Assembly (NCBI GenBank): GCA_022702545.1
Contig: JAHRBC010000009.1
Span: forward strand, 1-64,000
Origin: Phycomyces nitens
Taxonomy: Eukaryota > Mucoromycota > Mucoromycetes > Mucorales > Phycomycetaceae
DNA length: 64,000 nucleotides
Direction of reading: 5' to 3'
This document shows, one piece after another, positions 1-11,953 of this stretch (position 1 is its first letter; each line of letters opens with the position of its first letter). Below the pieces are notes generated by a model. It saw nothing but the letters and a program-made list of their open reading frames with translations, had not been told where the DNA came from and ran no database searches. The position numbers and the translations under genes are program-made.

Positions 1-3000
1 CAGCCCATACCCTAGTACTCATTCCCTAACCCTATCCCCCTAACCCTATTCCCTAAACACAGCCCATACCCCTAGTACCATTCCCTAACCCTATCCCCTA
101 ACCCTGATTCCCTAACAACACAGCCCATACCCTAGTACCATTCCCTAACCCTATCCCCCTAACCCTATTCCCTAAACACAGCCCATACCCTAGTACCATT
201 CCCTAACCCTATCCCCCTAACCCTATTCCCTAAACACAGCCCATACCCTAGTACCATTCCCTAACCCTAATCCCCTAACCCTATTCCCTAAACACAGCCC
301 ATACCCTAGTACCATTCCCTAACCCTATCCCCCTAACCCTATTCCCTAAACACAGCCCATACCCTAGTACCATTCCCTAACCCTTATCCCCCTAACCCTA
401 TTCCCTAAACACAGCCCATACCCTAGTACCATTCCCCCTAACCCTATCCCCTAACCCTATTCCCTAAACACAGCCCATACCCTAGTACCATTCCCCTAAC
501 CCTATCCCCTAACCCCTATTCCCTAAACACAGCCCATACCCTAGTACCATTCCCTAACCCTATCCCCTAACCCTATTCCCTAAACACAGCCCATACCCTA
601 GTACCATTCCCTAACCCTATCCCTAACCCTATTCCCTAAACACAGCCCATACCCTAGTACCATTCCCTAACCCTATCCCCTAACCCTATTCCCTTAAACA
701 CAGCCCATACCCTAGTACCATTCCCTAACCCTATCCCCTAACCCTATTCCCTAAACACAGCCCATACCCTAGTACCATTCCCTAAACCCTATCCCCCTAA
801 CCCTATTCCCCTTAAACACAGCCCATACCCTAGTACCAATTTCCCCTAACCCTATCCCCTAACCCTATTCCCTAAAACACAGCCCATACCCCTAGTACCA
901 TTCCCTAACCCTATACCCTCCTAACCCTATTCCCTAAACACAGCCCATACCCTAAGTACCATTCCCTAACCCTATCCCCCTAACCCTATTCCCTAAACAC
1001 AGCCCATACCCTAGTACCATTCCCCTAACCCTATCCCCTAACCCTATTCCCTAAACACAGCCCATACCCTAGTACCATTCCCTAACCCTATCCCCTAACC
1101 CTATTCCCTAAACACAGCCCATACCCTAGTACCATTCCCTAACCCTATCCCCTAACCCTATTCCCTAAACACAGCCCATACCCTAGTACCATTCCCTAAC
1201 CCTATCCTAACCCTATTCCCTAAACACAGCCCATACCCTAGTACCATTCCCTAACCCTATCCCCTAACCCTATTCCCTAAACACAGCCCATACCCTAGTA
1301 CCATTCCCTAACCCTATCCCCTAACCCTATTCCCTAAACACAGCCCATACCCTAGTACCATTCCCTAACCCTATCCCCTAACCCTATTCCCTAAACACAG
1401 CCCATACCCTAGTACCATTCCCTAACCCTATCCCCTAACCCTATTCCCTAAACACAGCCCATACCCTAGTACCATTCCCTAACCCTATCCCCTAACCCTA
1501 TTCCCTAAACACAGCCCATACCCTAGTACCATTCCCTAACCCTATCCCCTAACCCTATTCCCTAAACACAGCCCATACCCTAGTACCATTCCCTAACCCT
1601 ATCCCCTAACCCTATTCCCTAAACACAGCCCATACCCTAGTACCATTCCCTAACCCTATCCCCTAACCCTATTCCCTAAACACAGCCCATACCCTAGTAC
1701 CATTCCCCTAACCCTATCCCCTAACCCTATTCCCTAAACACAGCCCATACCCTAGTACCATTCCCTAACCCTATCCCCTAACCCTATTCCCTAAACACAG
1801 CCCATACCCTAGTACCATTCCCTAACCCTATCCCCCTAACCCTATTCCCTAAACACAGCCCATACCCTAGTACCATTCCCTAACCCTATCCCCTAACCCT
1901 ATTCCCTAAACACAGCCCATACCCTAGTACCATTCCCTAACCCTATCCCCTAACCCTATTCCCTAAACACAGCCCATACCCTAGTACCATTCCCTAACCC
2001 TATCCCCCTAACCCTATTCCCCTAAACACAGCCCATACCCTAGTACCATTCCCTAACCCTATCCCACTAACCCTATTCCCTAAACACAGCCCATACCCTA
2101 GTACCATTCCCTAACCCTATCCCCTAACCCTATTCCCTAAACACAGCCCATACCCTAGTACCATTCCCTAACCCTATCCCCTAACCCTATTCCCTAAACA
2201 CAGCCCATACCCTAGTACCATTCCCTAACCCTATCCCCTAACCCTATTCCCCTAAACACAGCCCATACCCTAGTACCATTCCCTAACCCCTATCCCCTAA
2301 CCCTATTCCCTAAACACAGCCCATACCCTAGTACCATTCCCTAACCCTATCCCCCTAACCCTATTCCCTAAACACAGCCCATACCCTAGTACCATTCCCT
2401 AACCCTATCCCCTAACCCTATTCCCTAAACACAGCCCATACCCTAGTACCATTCCCTAACCCTATCCCCTAACCCTATTCCCTAAACACAGCCCATACCC
2501 TAGTACCATTCCCTAACCCTATCCCCTAACCCTATTCCCTAAACACAGCCCATACCCTAGTACCATTCCCTAACCCTATCCCCTAACCCTATTCCCTAAA
2601 CACAGCCCATACCCTAGTACCATTCCCTAACCCTATCCCCTAACCCTATTCCCTAAACACAGCCCATACCCTAGTACCATTCCCTAACCCTATCCCCTAA
2701 CCCTATTCCCTAAACACAGCCCATACCCTAGTACCATTCCCTAACCCTATCCCCTAACCCTATTCCCTAAACACAGCCCATACCCTAGTACCATTCCCTA
2801 ACCCTATCCCCTAACCCTATTCCCTAAACACAGCCCATACCCTAGTACCATTCCCTAACCCTATCCCCTAACCCTATTCCCTAAACACAGCCCATACCCT
2901 AGTACCATTCCCTAACCCTATCCCCTAACCCTATTCCCTAAACACAGCCCATACCCTAGTACCATTCCCTAACCCTATCCCCTAACCCTATTCCCTAAAC

Positions 3001-4058
3001 ACAGCCCATACCCTAGTACCATTCCCTAACCCTATCCCCTAACCCTATTCCCTAAACACAGCCCATACCCTAGTACCATTCCCTAACCCTATCCCCTAAC
3101 CCTATTCCCTAAACACAGCCCATACCCTAGTACCATTCCCTAACCCTATCCCCTAACCCTATTCCCTAAACACAGCCCATACCCTAGTACCATTCCCTAA
3201 CCCTATCCCCTAACCCTATTCCCTAAACACAGCCCATACCCTAGTACCATTCCCTAACCCTATCCCCTAACCCTATTCCCTAAACACAGCCCATACCCTA
3301 GTACCATTCCCTAACCCTATCCCCTAACCCTATTCCCTAAACACAGCCCATACCCTAGTACCATTCCCTAACCCTATCCCCTAACCCTATTCCCTAAACA
3401 CAGCCCATACCCTAGTACCATTCCCTAACCCTATCCCCTAACCCTATTCCCTAAACACAGCCCATACCCTAGTACCATTCCCTAACCCTATCCCCTAACC
3501 CTATTCCCTAAACACAGCCCATACCCTAGTACCATTCCCTAACCCTATCCCCTAACCCTATTCCCTAAACACAGCCCATACCCTAGTACCATTCCCTAAC
3601 CCTATCCCCTAACCCTATTCCCTAAACACAGCCCATACCCTAGTACCATTCCCTAACCCTATCCCCTAACCCTATTCCCTAAACACAGCCCATACCCTAG
3701 TACCATTCCCTAACCCTATCCCCTAACCCTATTCCCTAAACACAGCCCATACCCTAGTACCATTCCCTAACCCTATCCCCTAACCCTATTCCCTAAACAC
3801 AGCCCATACCCTAGTACCATTCCCTAACCCTATCCCCTAACCCTATTCCCTAAACACAGCCCATACCCTAGTACCATTCCCTAACCCTATCCCCTAACCC
3901 TATTCCCTAAACACAGCCCATACCCTAGTACCATTCCCTAACCCTATCCCCTAACCCTATTCCCTAAACACAGCCCATACCCTAGTACCATTCCCTAACC
4001 CTATCCCCTAACCCTATTCCCTAAACACAGCCCATACCCTAGTACCATTCCCTAACCC
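1..4058. repeat. 57-bp telomere-like subtelomeric satellite array
   Basis: About 71 head-to-tail copies of a 57-bp unit (cagcccataccctagtacca followed by four CCCTAA/CCTAA-like blocks). From about 2400 onward the units are almost identical. In the first 1 kb there are many single-base gains and losses, nearly all in C or A runs. The C-rich strand reads 5'->3' inward from base 1, the orientation expected at a left chromosome end if the telomere repeat is TTAGGG. No pure CCCTAA array is present, so the true telomere cap is not in the window. No gene is seen. Confidence 0.95.
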
Positions 4059-4109
4059 TAGCCAGCATTTTAACGTACGGAATGTATTAATTGTGGTAAT
4101 GTACGATAA
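4059..4109. repeat. Satellite edge / subtelomere junction, copy 1
   Basis: The last satellite unit runs into agccagcattttaacgtacg and a short AT-rich flank ending at gataa, where an LTR-like unit starts. The same junction, diverged at several positions, recurs at 20662-20726, so this boundary is duplicated in the window. Confidence 0.7.
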
Positions 4110-4168
4110 TGACGCGTGATGTGTTTGTATGGTTGTGTATGGTAACCGAACGGGCGACAAATAAAATA
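4110..4168 (+). mobile_element. Fragment of LTR-like unit, type A
   Basis: Fifty-nine bases starting TGACGCGTGATGTG match the first bases of the complete type A unit at 28035. The match ends exactly where element E1 begins. The rest of the unit is not found to the right of E1. Confidence 0.7.
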
Positions 4169-7100
4169 CACTACGGCGGAAGGACTGGTAGCTGTGCCAA
4201 AAACGGTAGCATAACTACCGTTTTTTATGATTTTAGAGCACTTCATCTCCACAGATTGTAGTTGAAAGGTAATGTCATCAATGCCGATTCATAAAAGTCG
4301 CATGGAATGTCTTTTCATCAGGCAATGAGGTAGTTGTAGTACCATAGAAAGGGCTCGTAAGTTTTTAGACAACCTTGTTTATTGAAATGAGCATTTTATT
4401 TGGTGTTAAAGATGTTGCGCATTTTTGAGAAAAATAATTTTTCGCCTGTGTGAACAAAACGGTAGTTATGCTACCGTTTTTTTGAAACAATTTTTTTGTT
4501 TTTGACATTATTAGCCATTTTATTTTATTTTATTTTATTTGGTATTGATATTTATAAGGAAAGAAAAAAGAAAAAGAAAATTTTTATAAAGTGGCAAGGT
4601 TCCCCATGGTCACACGCAGATTGTTATTAAACACGTAATATGGTGCAATGATAAAGAACTGATTACTACTTGGAGGGTACTGGATGAGCCCAACTTGATG
4701 CTGAATGTCATCCACATTAACAGCATATTTTGGCTGGGTTGTTTGTCCAGTTGAGCTGTGTGACCGCCGTATTACAATTGGCACAGATGAGTCATGGGCT
4801 GCTGTACCATGCTCTTTCATCACTTCAACAAATGCCAGAAAGTGCGGTGTGCCATCAACCTCTTTATGCTCAAAATAAAATTCCACAGTGCCAACAAACC
4901 AGCTTTGAATAGTTATATTGCAACAGCTAGATAAAAATATAAAAAATGCGAGTGATCTCTATTTTGTATTTTGACTAATACCAATACTCACTTTCTGTAT
5001 GGACAGGTGAACATCACATGATGATTGCCACGTCTGGTCTCGTTTTTTATTCTTCGGTACATACATGAAGAATGTACGGTTGAATTTTTCCAAAGACGAG
5101 AAGCAACAACAATTGTCGGGTCATCAAGTTCAATACTGTTCATACCACTGTTTCGCACATAGTACTTTGCCAAAGTATTCTTGACAACAGGGCTGCTAAC
5201 ACCTTCCAAGTCATCATCATTCAAGCTGGCATGTCAGTTGAATGGCTCCCATAGCTGGGCAGCACTTACACCATCTGGAAGATCCAAGAAACTTGCTTCA
5301 TTATATGTGGACGGCTGACTTGTACTGGGATAATTCTGAGAGCTGTTTGCTGAACTGACAAAGCTATGAACAGCAAAGCGCTCAACAAGCAAACTGGCAT
5401 TTCTACCACCCTTCAAGTTTGACGTGATAAGCTTGGAGTATACTCTAATTACTTTTTTCATGAGTAGGTAAGAGATTATTTGACTAATAATAGCAACAGC
5501 AGCAAAGACACTTCTTGGTCAATGATGACAAAATCAACGTACCTGTCATCAATGATTGTGGCCAGTGAGGCACGGCTAGGACAATAGCACTCCACATTTA
5601 CAAGTGCAAAAGAATGTGGTGTGCCAAGAATCTTCTTCAAGACACGTTTAAGAGTGCAAACCAGACTCGTAAGAGAAAAATAGCAGAGAACAGCCAGGCA
5701 AGTTTATTAATTAACAAACATTTGAATATACATTATAATTAATACAATATTTTTATTATGTTATAGCAGGAAAGAGCAAGCAGTTCTTTTCTTTCGGAAG
5801 ATGAGGTATTTCAAACGGATGACGAGGCTGAATCCCCAATCATGACAGATGTACTATAAGTTAGAGCTTTTTTGTTGCTCATCTATTCTCAATTTAATAT
5901 TAATATAATATTTCTACTGTTTGATATAGGTTTACACCACTAGGAATGAGCAATGAGCCTTCATCTAAGAGAAACAGACTAAGTCTTTAATATTCTTTAG
6001 GCTGCTCTTATTGGTTCTCTCATATTTTTAGTATATGTTTTAGCGCACTTTTTCTTTTCCTCTTTTCCTTTAGCTGTTTTATCTTTGCTTTGGTCCTCTC
6101 CTTTGAAATAAAATCGAATAACTCTCCATCACGTAAGATTGCCACCTTAATAAATGCCCGATTGGCATCTTGTATACCACATCTTCAGCTCTGTTGTTTT
6201 TAATCTAGGAATGAAACACACATCTCGCCCTTTTTCAAGCACCAAAAAAAATGAAATTTTTTTATAGCTGTATTACGCCGAGGTTAGTTTATATTTCTTT
6301 TCTTTTCTTTGCTCTACTTTTTTGAAATAAAACTAAATGGCCCTCCCTTATGTAAGGTTGTCAATTACATAAACATCCGATTGGAATCTTGTATACGACA
6401 TCTTCAGCTCTGCTATCTTTAATCAAGGAATGAAACACTCATCTCATAATTTTTCAGACACTAAAAAAAGGTGAAAATTTTTTACAGCTATATTACACTA
6501 AAGTTTGTCGTTCCCCACCTCCCCACCTGGGAATTTCTGTAGAATATGCATATTGTTTTCTTAATGATGTACTCATTCTGCCAACTACCATTATATTCGA
6601 ATTAGTTTTAAATCTTATGAGCTGACTTTACAGCAATATATTTTCTATGGTAAGAATATTATAATATGTTTACACTCTTTAATTAATCATATTGCACATT
6701 CTCTATTCTCCTTCTACTGCATCTAGTATTTACATCTGTACATTTCATATAGTGGCATTAATTCAAGAGATGCTTGGTATACCGATTAACAAGCACAATA
6801 TATACTGGTATGCTATCCAAAACAATATGCTTGGTTTATTTGATCGCTTCATTCTCTGACCACAATATTTTTATAGCAATCGATGAAGACCAAAGGCCAT
6901 CCAAGTCATAACAACATGTTGTTGGCATCGTGTATAGATTGAGTAAAAGGTTTGTACCATATACGTTTTATAATATTAAATAGTATTTGCTTTTGGTATG
7001 TTTCTATATTATTATTATACATATTTTAATATTATTTGAAATAAATCGAAATTATAATAAAAAATAAACCATTATTTCAAATAAATGGCAGTAAAAAAAG

Positions 7101-7350
7101 AATGGGTGCTAGTATATAAAGTAATATAAAAGAGAGGCTATAGTATATAAAGAAACGATTTTGGTTGGATAAAAAAACGGTAGCTGTGCCTATTCCTGCC
7201 TCATAACTACCCTTTTTTTTCGCACTAAAAAAACGGTAACAGCTACCGAAATCGCCTTATACAGAGTCTTTACTACCGTTTTTTTTGGTGGGAAAAAATG
7301 GTAGTAATGCTACCAAAACGGTAGTTAGCTACCGTTTTTTCCGCCGTAGT
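4169..7350 (-). mobile_element. E1: non-autonomous CACTACGGCGG element
   Basis: Starts CACTACGGCGGAAGG and ends CCGCCGTAGT (final G of the expected TAGTG missing). Both ends carry tightly packed copies of AACGGTAGC and its complement that form short hairpins. Near-identical relatives are E2 (23464-26763, opposite orientation) and E3 (33775-43396, interrupted). The only coding content is a decayed transposase 3' portion (4584-5461); about 5750-7150 is AT-rich with no gene that I can support. Flanks do not match: left is ATA inside an LTR-like unit, right is the interior of a different CACTA element, so no target duplication is visible. Confidence 0.85.
4584..5461 (-). pseudogene. Transposase C-terminal remnant in E1
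   Basis: Three collinear open blocks on the minus strand (5461-5234, 5224-4988, 4886-4584) encode what looks like the C-terminal third of a CACTA-type transposase. The first two blocks are separated by an in-frame TGA just after residues WEPFN. The last two are joined by a clean GT-AG intron, giving ...RNRRNITIQSWFVGTVEFYF. The order resembles the tail of fungal Tnp2-like proteins, but no catalytic core remains, so family assignment is inference. The same TGA is present in E2 and E3, so the copies spread after this mutation and depended on a transposase supplied in trans. Confidence 0.6.
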
Positions 7351-7948
7351 AGATGCCATCGGCACCAGGTAAAATTTTTTCTTTCAATCATACTTGTTCC
7401 CTCTCTGACTCTATTCCATTGTAGACTGCCCTTTCTATTCATGCCATCGGCCTCCTCCATCATTCGCAATTGTAATCATAAAGGTAATATTCTTTATAAA
7501 TCTCTTTTTGCTTATCCAAAATATTATTCAGATTATTTATTAATTATTATTATTATGTGTTTTATAGACTCACTTGGGCTTCCTTTACACACCATACCCC
7601 CTACTTTGATAACCCATTTGGCTTCTGGTATGTAAATTAAATATATCATCACTCTGTTCACCCATATTAATTTTTATTCCCTTTTTTATAGAAAAACCTG
7701 CCACACAGCCCATCCAGCCTTAAAATTCAAGTCCCCTTTGTGCACTCTTGCCCATCTCTTGCAATGTAAGTATCTTTTGACACACAAAAATTTTCTCTTT
7801 GTACCCCACATCATTAACACTTCTTTATCTTTTACAGAACACTCCTGCAGCCCAAAAAATTGCTGGATATTCATATTTTTGCAGGTATTTTTTATGTAGA
7901 AAAATATTCCATCCAAATAGCAGTAAGCAACTGGGTAGAAATGGCTAG
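7351..7948 (+). pseudogene. Gene C 3' fragment in E8
   Basis: Truncated copy of the micro-exon gene described at 40410-41142. The end of exon 3 (ATGCCATCGGCACCAG then gtaaaa) and the four following exons with their GT-AG introns are recognisable, ending at TAG 7946-7948. Exon 5 keeps the five-C run that is shortened in E7, so this part remains in frame. The 5' end was lost at the E1 junction. Confidence 0.5.
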
Positions 7949-8469
7949 GCATAGGAATAGGCGTAATAATAGACCCTAAACCTAGAAACATTCTATTCTT
8001 TCCAATAAAAATAAAAGTGTAAACCATTACCAATCCAATATAAACGGGAAATCAAATAATGGGTGATATATTACTGGTGAAGAAGAATAAAGAGGCTTTC
8101 AAGTGTTTGATTTGATTGGTCTTGGGTAGTAACCACTAGTAGATACATCGAGTTTCTACAACTCGCAACATAAAGATATGTGACGTATCTGAACATTTCA
8201 ACGACCACGTTGAGACGACCAAAATAGAACCGTTCTTTTAAATACTTTTTTTCATTGTTCCAAATCAGATCTATATACCGAAAGTGCTAACAGACCTCAC
8301 CTGCGGCACATTTTTACATGTTTCTACTACTGCAAACCATGACACCGAGGTACCTGTGAAGCTAGCATGCCTCCTAGTTGAAAAAATATTTAAACTAGGT
8401 GAAACCCACCCCTTTTCAGTACCATAATGCCGGATTTCTGGTACTACAAACAGCCCCTCTTTTGCAGTG
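7351..8469 (+). mobile_element. E8: truncated right end of a CACTA element
   Basis: Ends with GCCCCTCTTTTGCAGTG, the reverse complement of the left terminus of E7 (58886, CACTGCAAAAGAGGGG). The whole stretch matches E7 58886-60010 on the opposite strand at very high identity. Its left part is missing: sequence begins abruptly at the E1 border inside an exon of gene C. It therefore lacks transposase and orfB. Confidence 0.8.
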
Positions 8470-8541
8470 CAACTTAGTTACAAGTGCCAGAAAAGAAATA
8501 CCAGATCGATACCTGACACTTGTTTCACCAAATGTCAAGTC
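8470..8541. other. 72-bp linker between E8 and E9
   Basis: Contains several short CACTG/CAGTG-like words (aagtgccagaaaa, gacacttgtttcacc) that could be diverged subterminal repeats of E9. Nothing else can be supported. Confidence 0.3.
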
Positions 8542-8773
8542 CACTGCAAAAATGGTGTTAAATCAATGATTAATTGTGGGGTGTTATTATCAATAACAGT
8601 ATATGAAAAATTGCAACTCAGGGAAAATCCTTTGGTTAGTATCATTGACAGATATAAGCATGTCTTATTGGTTAGATAGATTACGGAGTACCTGAAAGTA
8701 ATAATAAAACTATAAAGGAATGGGCAATAAACTACTGCTATTATATATTCTCTTTTGATATAAAACCTAAAAA

Positions 8774-11700
8774 ATGTTTGCCATTCCCAATGCTAATGAA
8801 GTTGAATGCCGATGCTCGAAATGCGTTTGCAATCCTGCTGGCTACATGATCACTGCCAAAAGAACTGCCAAGCGTCATGCTCAGAGTGACAAAGACAGAG
8901 AATTGGATAGAAATATCAATCGTAAATAAAATGGCTATTATATAGTGTGGGCTGTAATATTAATAATATTTTAAATAGTCTTGCCCGTCCATCAAAGCAG
9001 TGTTGATGTGGACATGGAAGCAATTGAATTTGAAGAGGACATTGAATGTACATAGTATTTTATTTTTTATACTCAATATACACTTTACTTATGCTCGGTT
9101 TCAATAGATGACAGTTACTCTAATGATGTACCGTCATCCATGGAATATCCCAATGGGTTCTTACCTCTTTCGGCCGAAGATTTTCTTTTTGGAACAGATG
9201 AGCTCATTGAAGAATATTCATCTGAGCATGAATCGTCTGATGAAGATGCCGAGGAAGAAGAGGCCGAGCAGGGTGAAGGTCAGCAATAAACAAGTGTTGC
9301 TAGTGCCTTTGGATAAAAGATATTAATATTTAATTATCATTAATACTCACAGAGAATTCAGCCAATCTTCCTGAAGATCCATGGCATAGATTGATAGCCA
9401 TTTTTCTTGTCATGTTTATTTCTTCCTTTGTTGTTGATGAGGGTGCCGTGATATTGATTTCATTCATTAACGCAATCTTGGAGCACTATGGGGAAAGCTT
9501 CAGACTCCCAACAAGTATCCCCGGTTTAAAGAAGATGACTGGATACAGTGCTATGACAAGTGGTGTGTCAACATTTGTTGCATGCAGTGATTGTCACACT
9601 CTGTATAAAAGCAATAGTGAAGTACCTACTTGTTGTACTGGAAAGAAACTTGGCCGCCAGAATGAATGTGGAAACAGTCTGTTCAAGTCTGGAATTAGTA
9701 ATGGATTGACTGCAAAGCGCACTTTTGTATACAACTCGCTGAAAACTGCCTTGGCAAAGCTTTTCAAGCGTCCTTCATTTGAAACAGCCATAAACATGTG
9801 GAATCGTGGTCCAAAGGTTCCTGGCACCATGTTTGATGTTTATGATGGAAAGATGTGGAAGGAGTTTGTGGACGAGGACGGCATGCAGTTTGTGGCCAAA
9901 GAAAGATCATTGCTGTTAACACTCAACATCGATTGGTTCCAGTCTTTTGATGGGGTAACTTATTCTTGCGGTGCGATATATCTTACAATCAACAATTTGC
10001 CAAGAGATGAACGTAATAAGATGGAGAATGTGATTCTCATTGGGCTCATGCCAGGTCCCAAAGAAGCAAGCACTGCTGAGATCAACAACTACCTGCGCCC
10101 CCTTGTTGATGAGCTCAAGGATCTGTACACTGGTATCAGTATTGATACGTATAGTCGTTCTGGTGCTTTGGTTCGTGCTGCTCTGCTGATGGTTGCATGT
10201 GATATAACTGCTGCAAGAAAGACATGCGGATTCACTTCTCACAACAGCAGAAACGCATGCCATAAGTGCAATCGGCACTTTTTCCGTTTTGAAGGCACAT
10301 CCATTGTTGACTATTCTGGATTCAACTCTTCAGAGTGGATTGGCCGCACAAAAGAAGAGAACCGCCAGCATGCCATCATGTGGAAAAACGCAGCAAGCTT
10401 GACAGAGAGAAAGCAATTGGAAGTTGAGAATGGAGTGCGGTGGTCTGAGCTTCACCGCCTTTCATACTTTGAGCCAGTCAGGGCAACCATTGTGGACCCG
10501 ATGCACAACCTCTTCCTTGGAACGGCCAAGCGCATGATGGAAAAGTGGATCCTGTGTGGTCATCTTGATGATAACGACCTTTGTGAGATGCAGGTTGAGG
10601 CAAACACGATTACATTGCCCATGGAATATGCCACTCTCACCACCAAGATCGCAAAGGGATTTCCATTCATGAAGGCAGATGAATGGAAATCATGGTGCTT
10701 GATTTACTCGCCTGTTGTGCTGAAGGGACGGTTGGAAGATAATCTGTTTGCCAACTGGATCGAGTTTGTTGATGCCTGCCGATTATTGACGAAGCCAACA
10801 ATCAGTGAAGAAGAGGTTGAGCTTGCTCATGATAGTCTCGAGAGATTCTGCAGTGGGTGTGAAGAATTGTACGAGCATGACGTCCTGTCTCCAAACATGC
10901 ACCTTCACCTCCATTTGAAAGAGACAATCCAAGATTTCGGGCCCATTTATGGATATTGGCTGTTCAGCTTTGAACGCTACAATGGGCTTGTCAAAGGCTT
11001 TAATACCAATCGTAAAGCCGGTTTTGAGAAGACGTACATGAATAAGTTTGTCCAAAGTGGTTCAAAAGGTGACTTTTACCAAGCTCATCTCGCCACCATC
11101 ACCAGCCCAAGTCATCTTGCTCTGTTCAACAGACTGTCTCCCACCACTGTGTTTGCGCCTCAGCAAAATAGGCTGTCGATTTTTCTCTCCCTGCCTTTTT
11201 GGAATCAGCAATGGATCCAACAAAGCAAATGTTTGGCAATGAGCCCCTTCCGTCATCTGCCCTGCCATTGGTCCTGAAAACACCAACAACAATGAGGAAA
11301 ATTGAGTACGAATGCCTGCTGAAGTATTACAAGATGGAATATGCTGATGATGATCTTTGCAGTGCAAAGAACATCATTAGAAGCACAAACTTTGTCAATG
11401 ACAGAATCCAGAAGTTTACCTCGATAAATCTTCTTGGACAAGTCTATAAAGGCAGCGAGGGGGCAAACGGAAGAGGTTCATATATCCAGGCAATGTATAT
11501 TGAGAAAAACGGTGATTCTGGGGAGATATACGCTGGTCGTATTAAATATCTTTTCGTTCACAATTTTTCGCCAACCCCTACTCCAGCCAACTTTCTTGTG
11601 CGCCTGAATCCTCAGCATGTTTTTGCTTTTGTTGAGTGGTATGAAATCCCTTACCATCAACCAAGAATCAACCAGGGTATTGAGCTGTATAAGCCAACTT

Positions 11701-11834
11701 TTCAAAAGTACAACTATGATAATATTTTGCCTGTCCATCGCATCCTTTCGCCAATTGCGATAGGCAATCATATTTCTGGTCATGGTGCAGCCAAAGTTCT
11801 TGTCATTCCCTTGCCTAGAAAGCTTTATGCTTAG
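8774..11834 (+). pseudogene. Tnp2 (Transposase_21) CACTA transposase, one frameshift (E9)
   Basis: Four exons fit GT-AG introns: 8774-8921, 8979-9047, 9108-9278, 9353-11834. Exon 1 has the ECRCSKC...RHA zinc-like motif; exons 2-3 are acidic. Exon 4 carries the Tnp2 core: CSDCHTLY, LTLNIDWFQSFDG, NNLPRDER, GLMPGPKEA, ACDITAARK, DPMHNLFLGTAKR, GYWLFSFERYN and C-terminal ILPVHRIL. The summed exon length is one short of a multiple of three. The frame breaks at about 11171-11190 near a T5 run; after it the reading frame FSLPAFLESA matches E6. This is either a real one-base deletion or a homopolymer error. Otherwise the protein would be about 956 aa. It should act in the nucleus, excising and joining the element. 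Confidence 0.85.
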
Positions 11835-11953
11835 ACTTTTTCTTTTTTATTATTATTATTATTATCTTTCACTATCTTATATAAAACATACAATACTTGT
11901 GTATTCAAAACAATATTAATGAAAGTATAGGAATGAGAGATGCAAGTAATTGT

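Noticed and set aside
1..4058. Regular repeats resembling a CRISPR array
   Set aside because: The 57-bp units are contiguous with no variable spacers and are telomere-like; the surrounding genes are eukaryotic.
7686..8033. A 115-residue minus-strand open frame, nearly identical to one at 59322-59669
   Set aside because: It is antisense to gene C exons and runs through their introns. E8 and E7 are close copies, so its conservation is not evidence of coding; the frame is not kept in E5.
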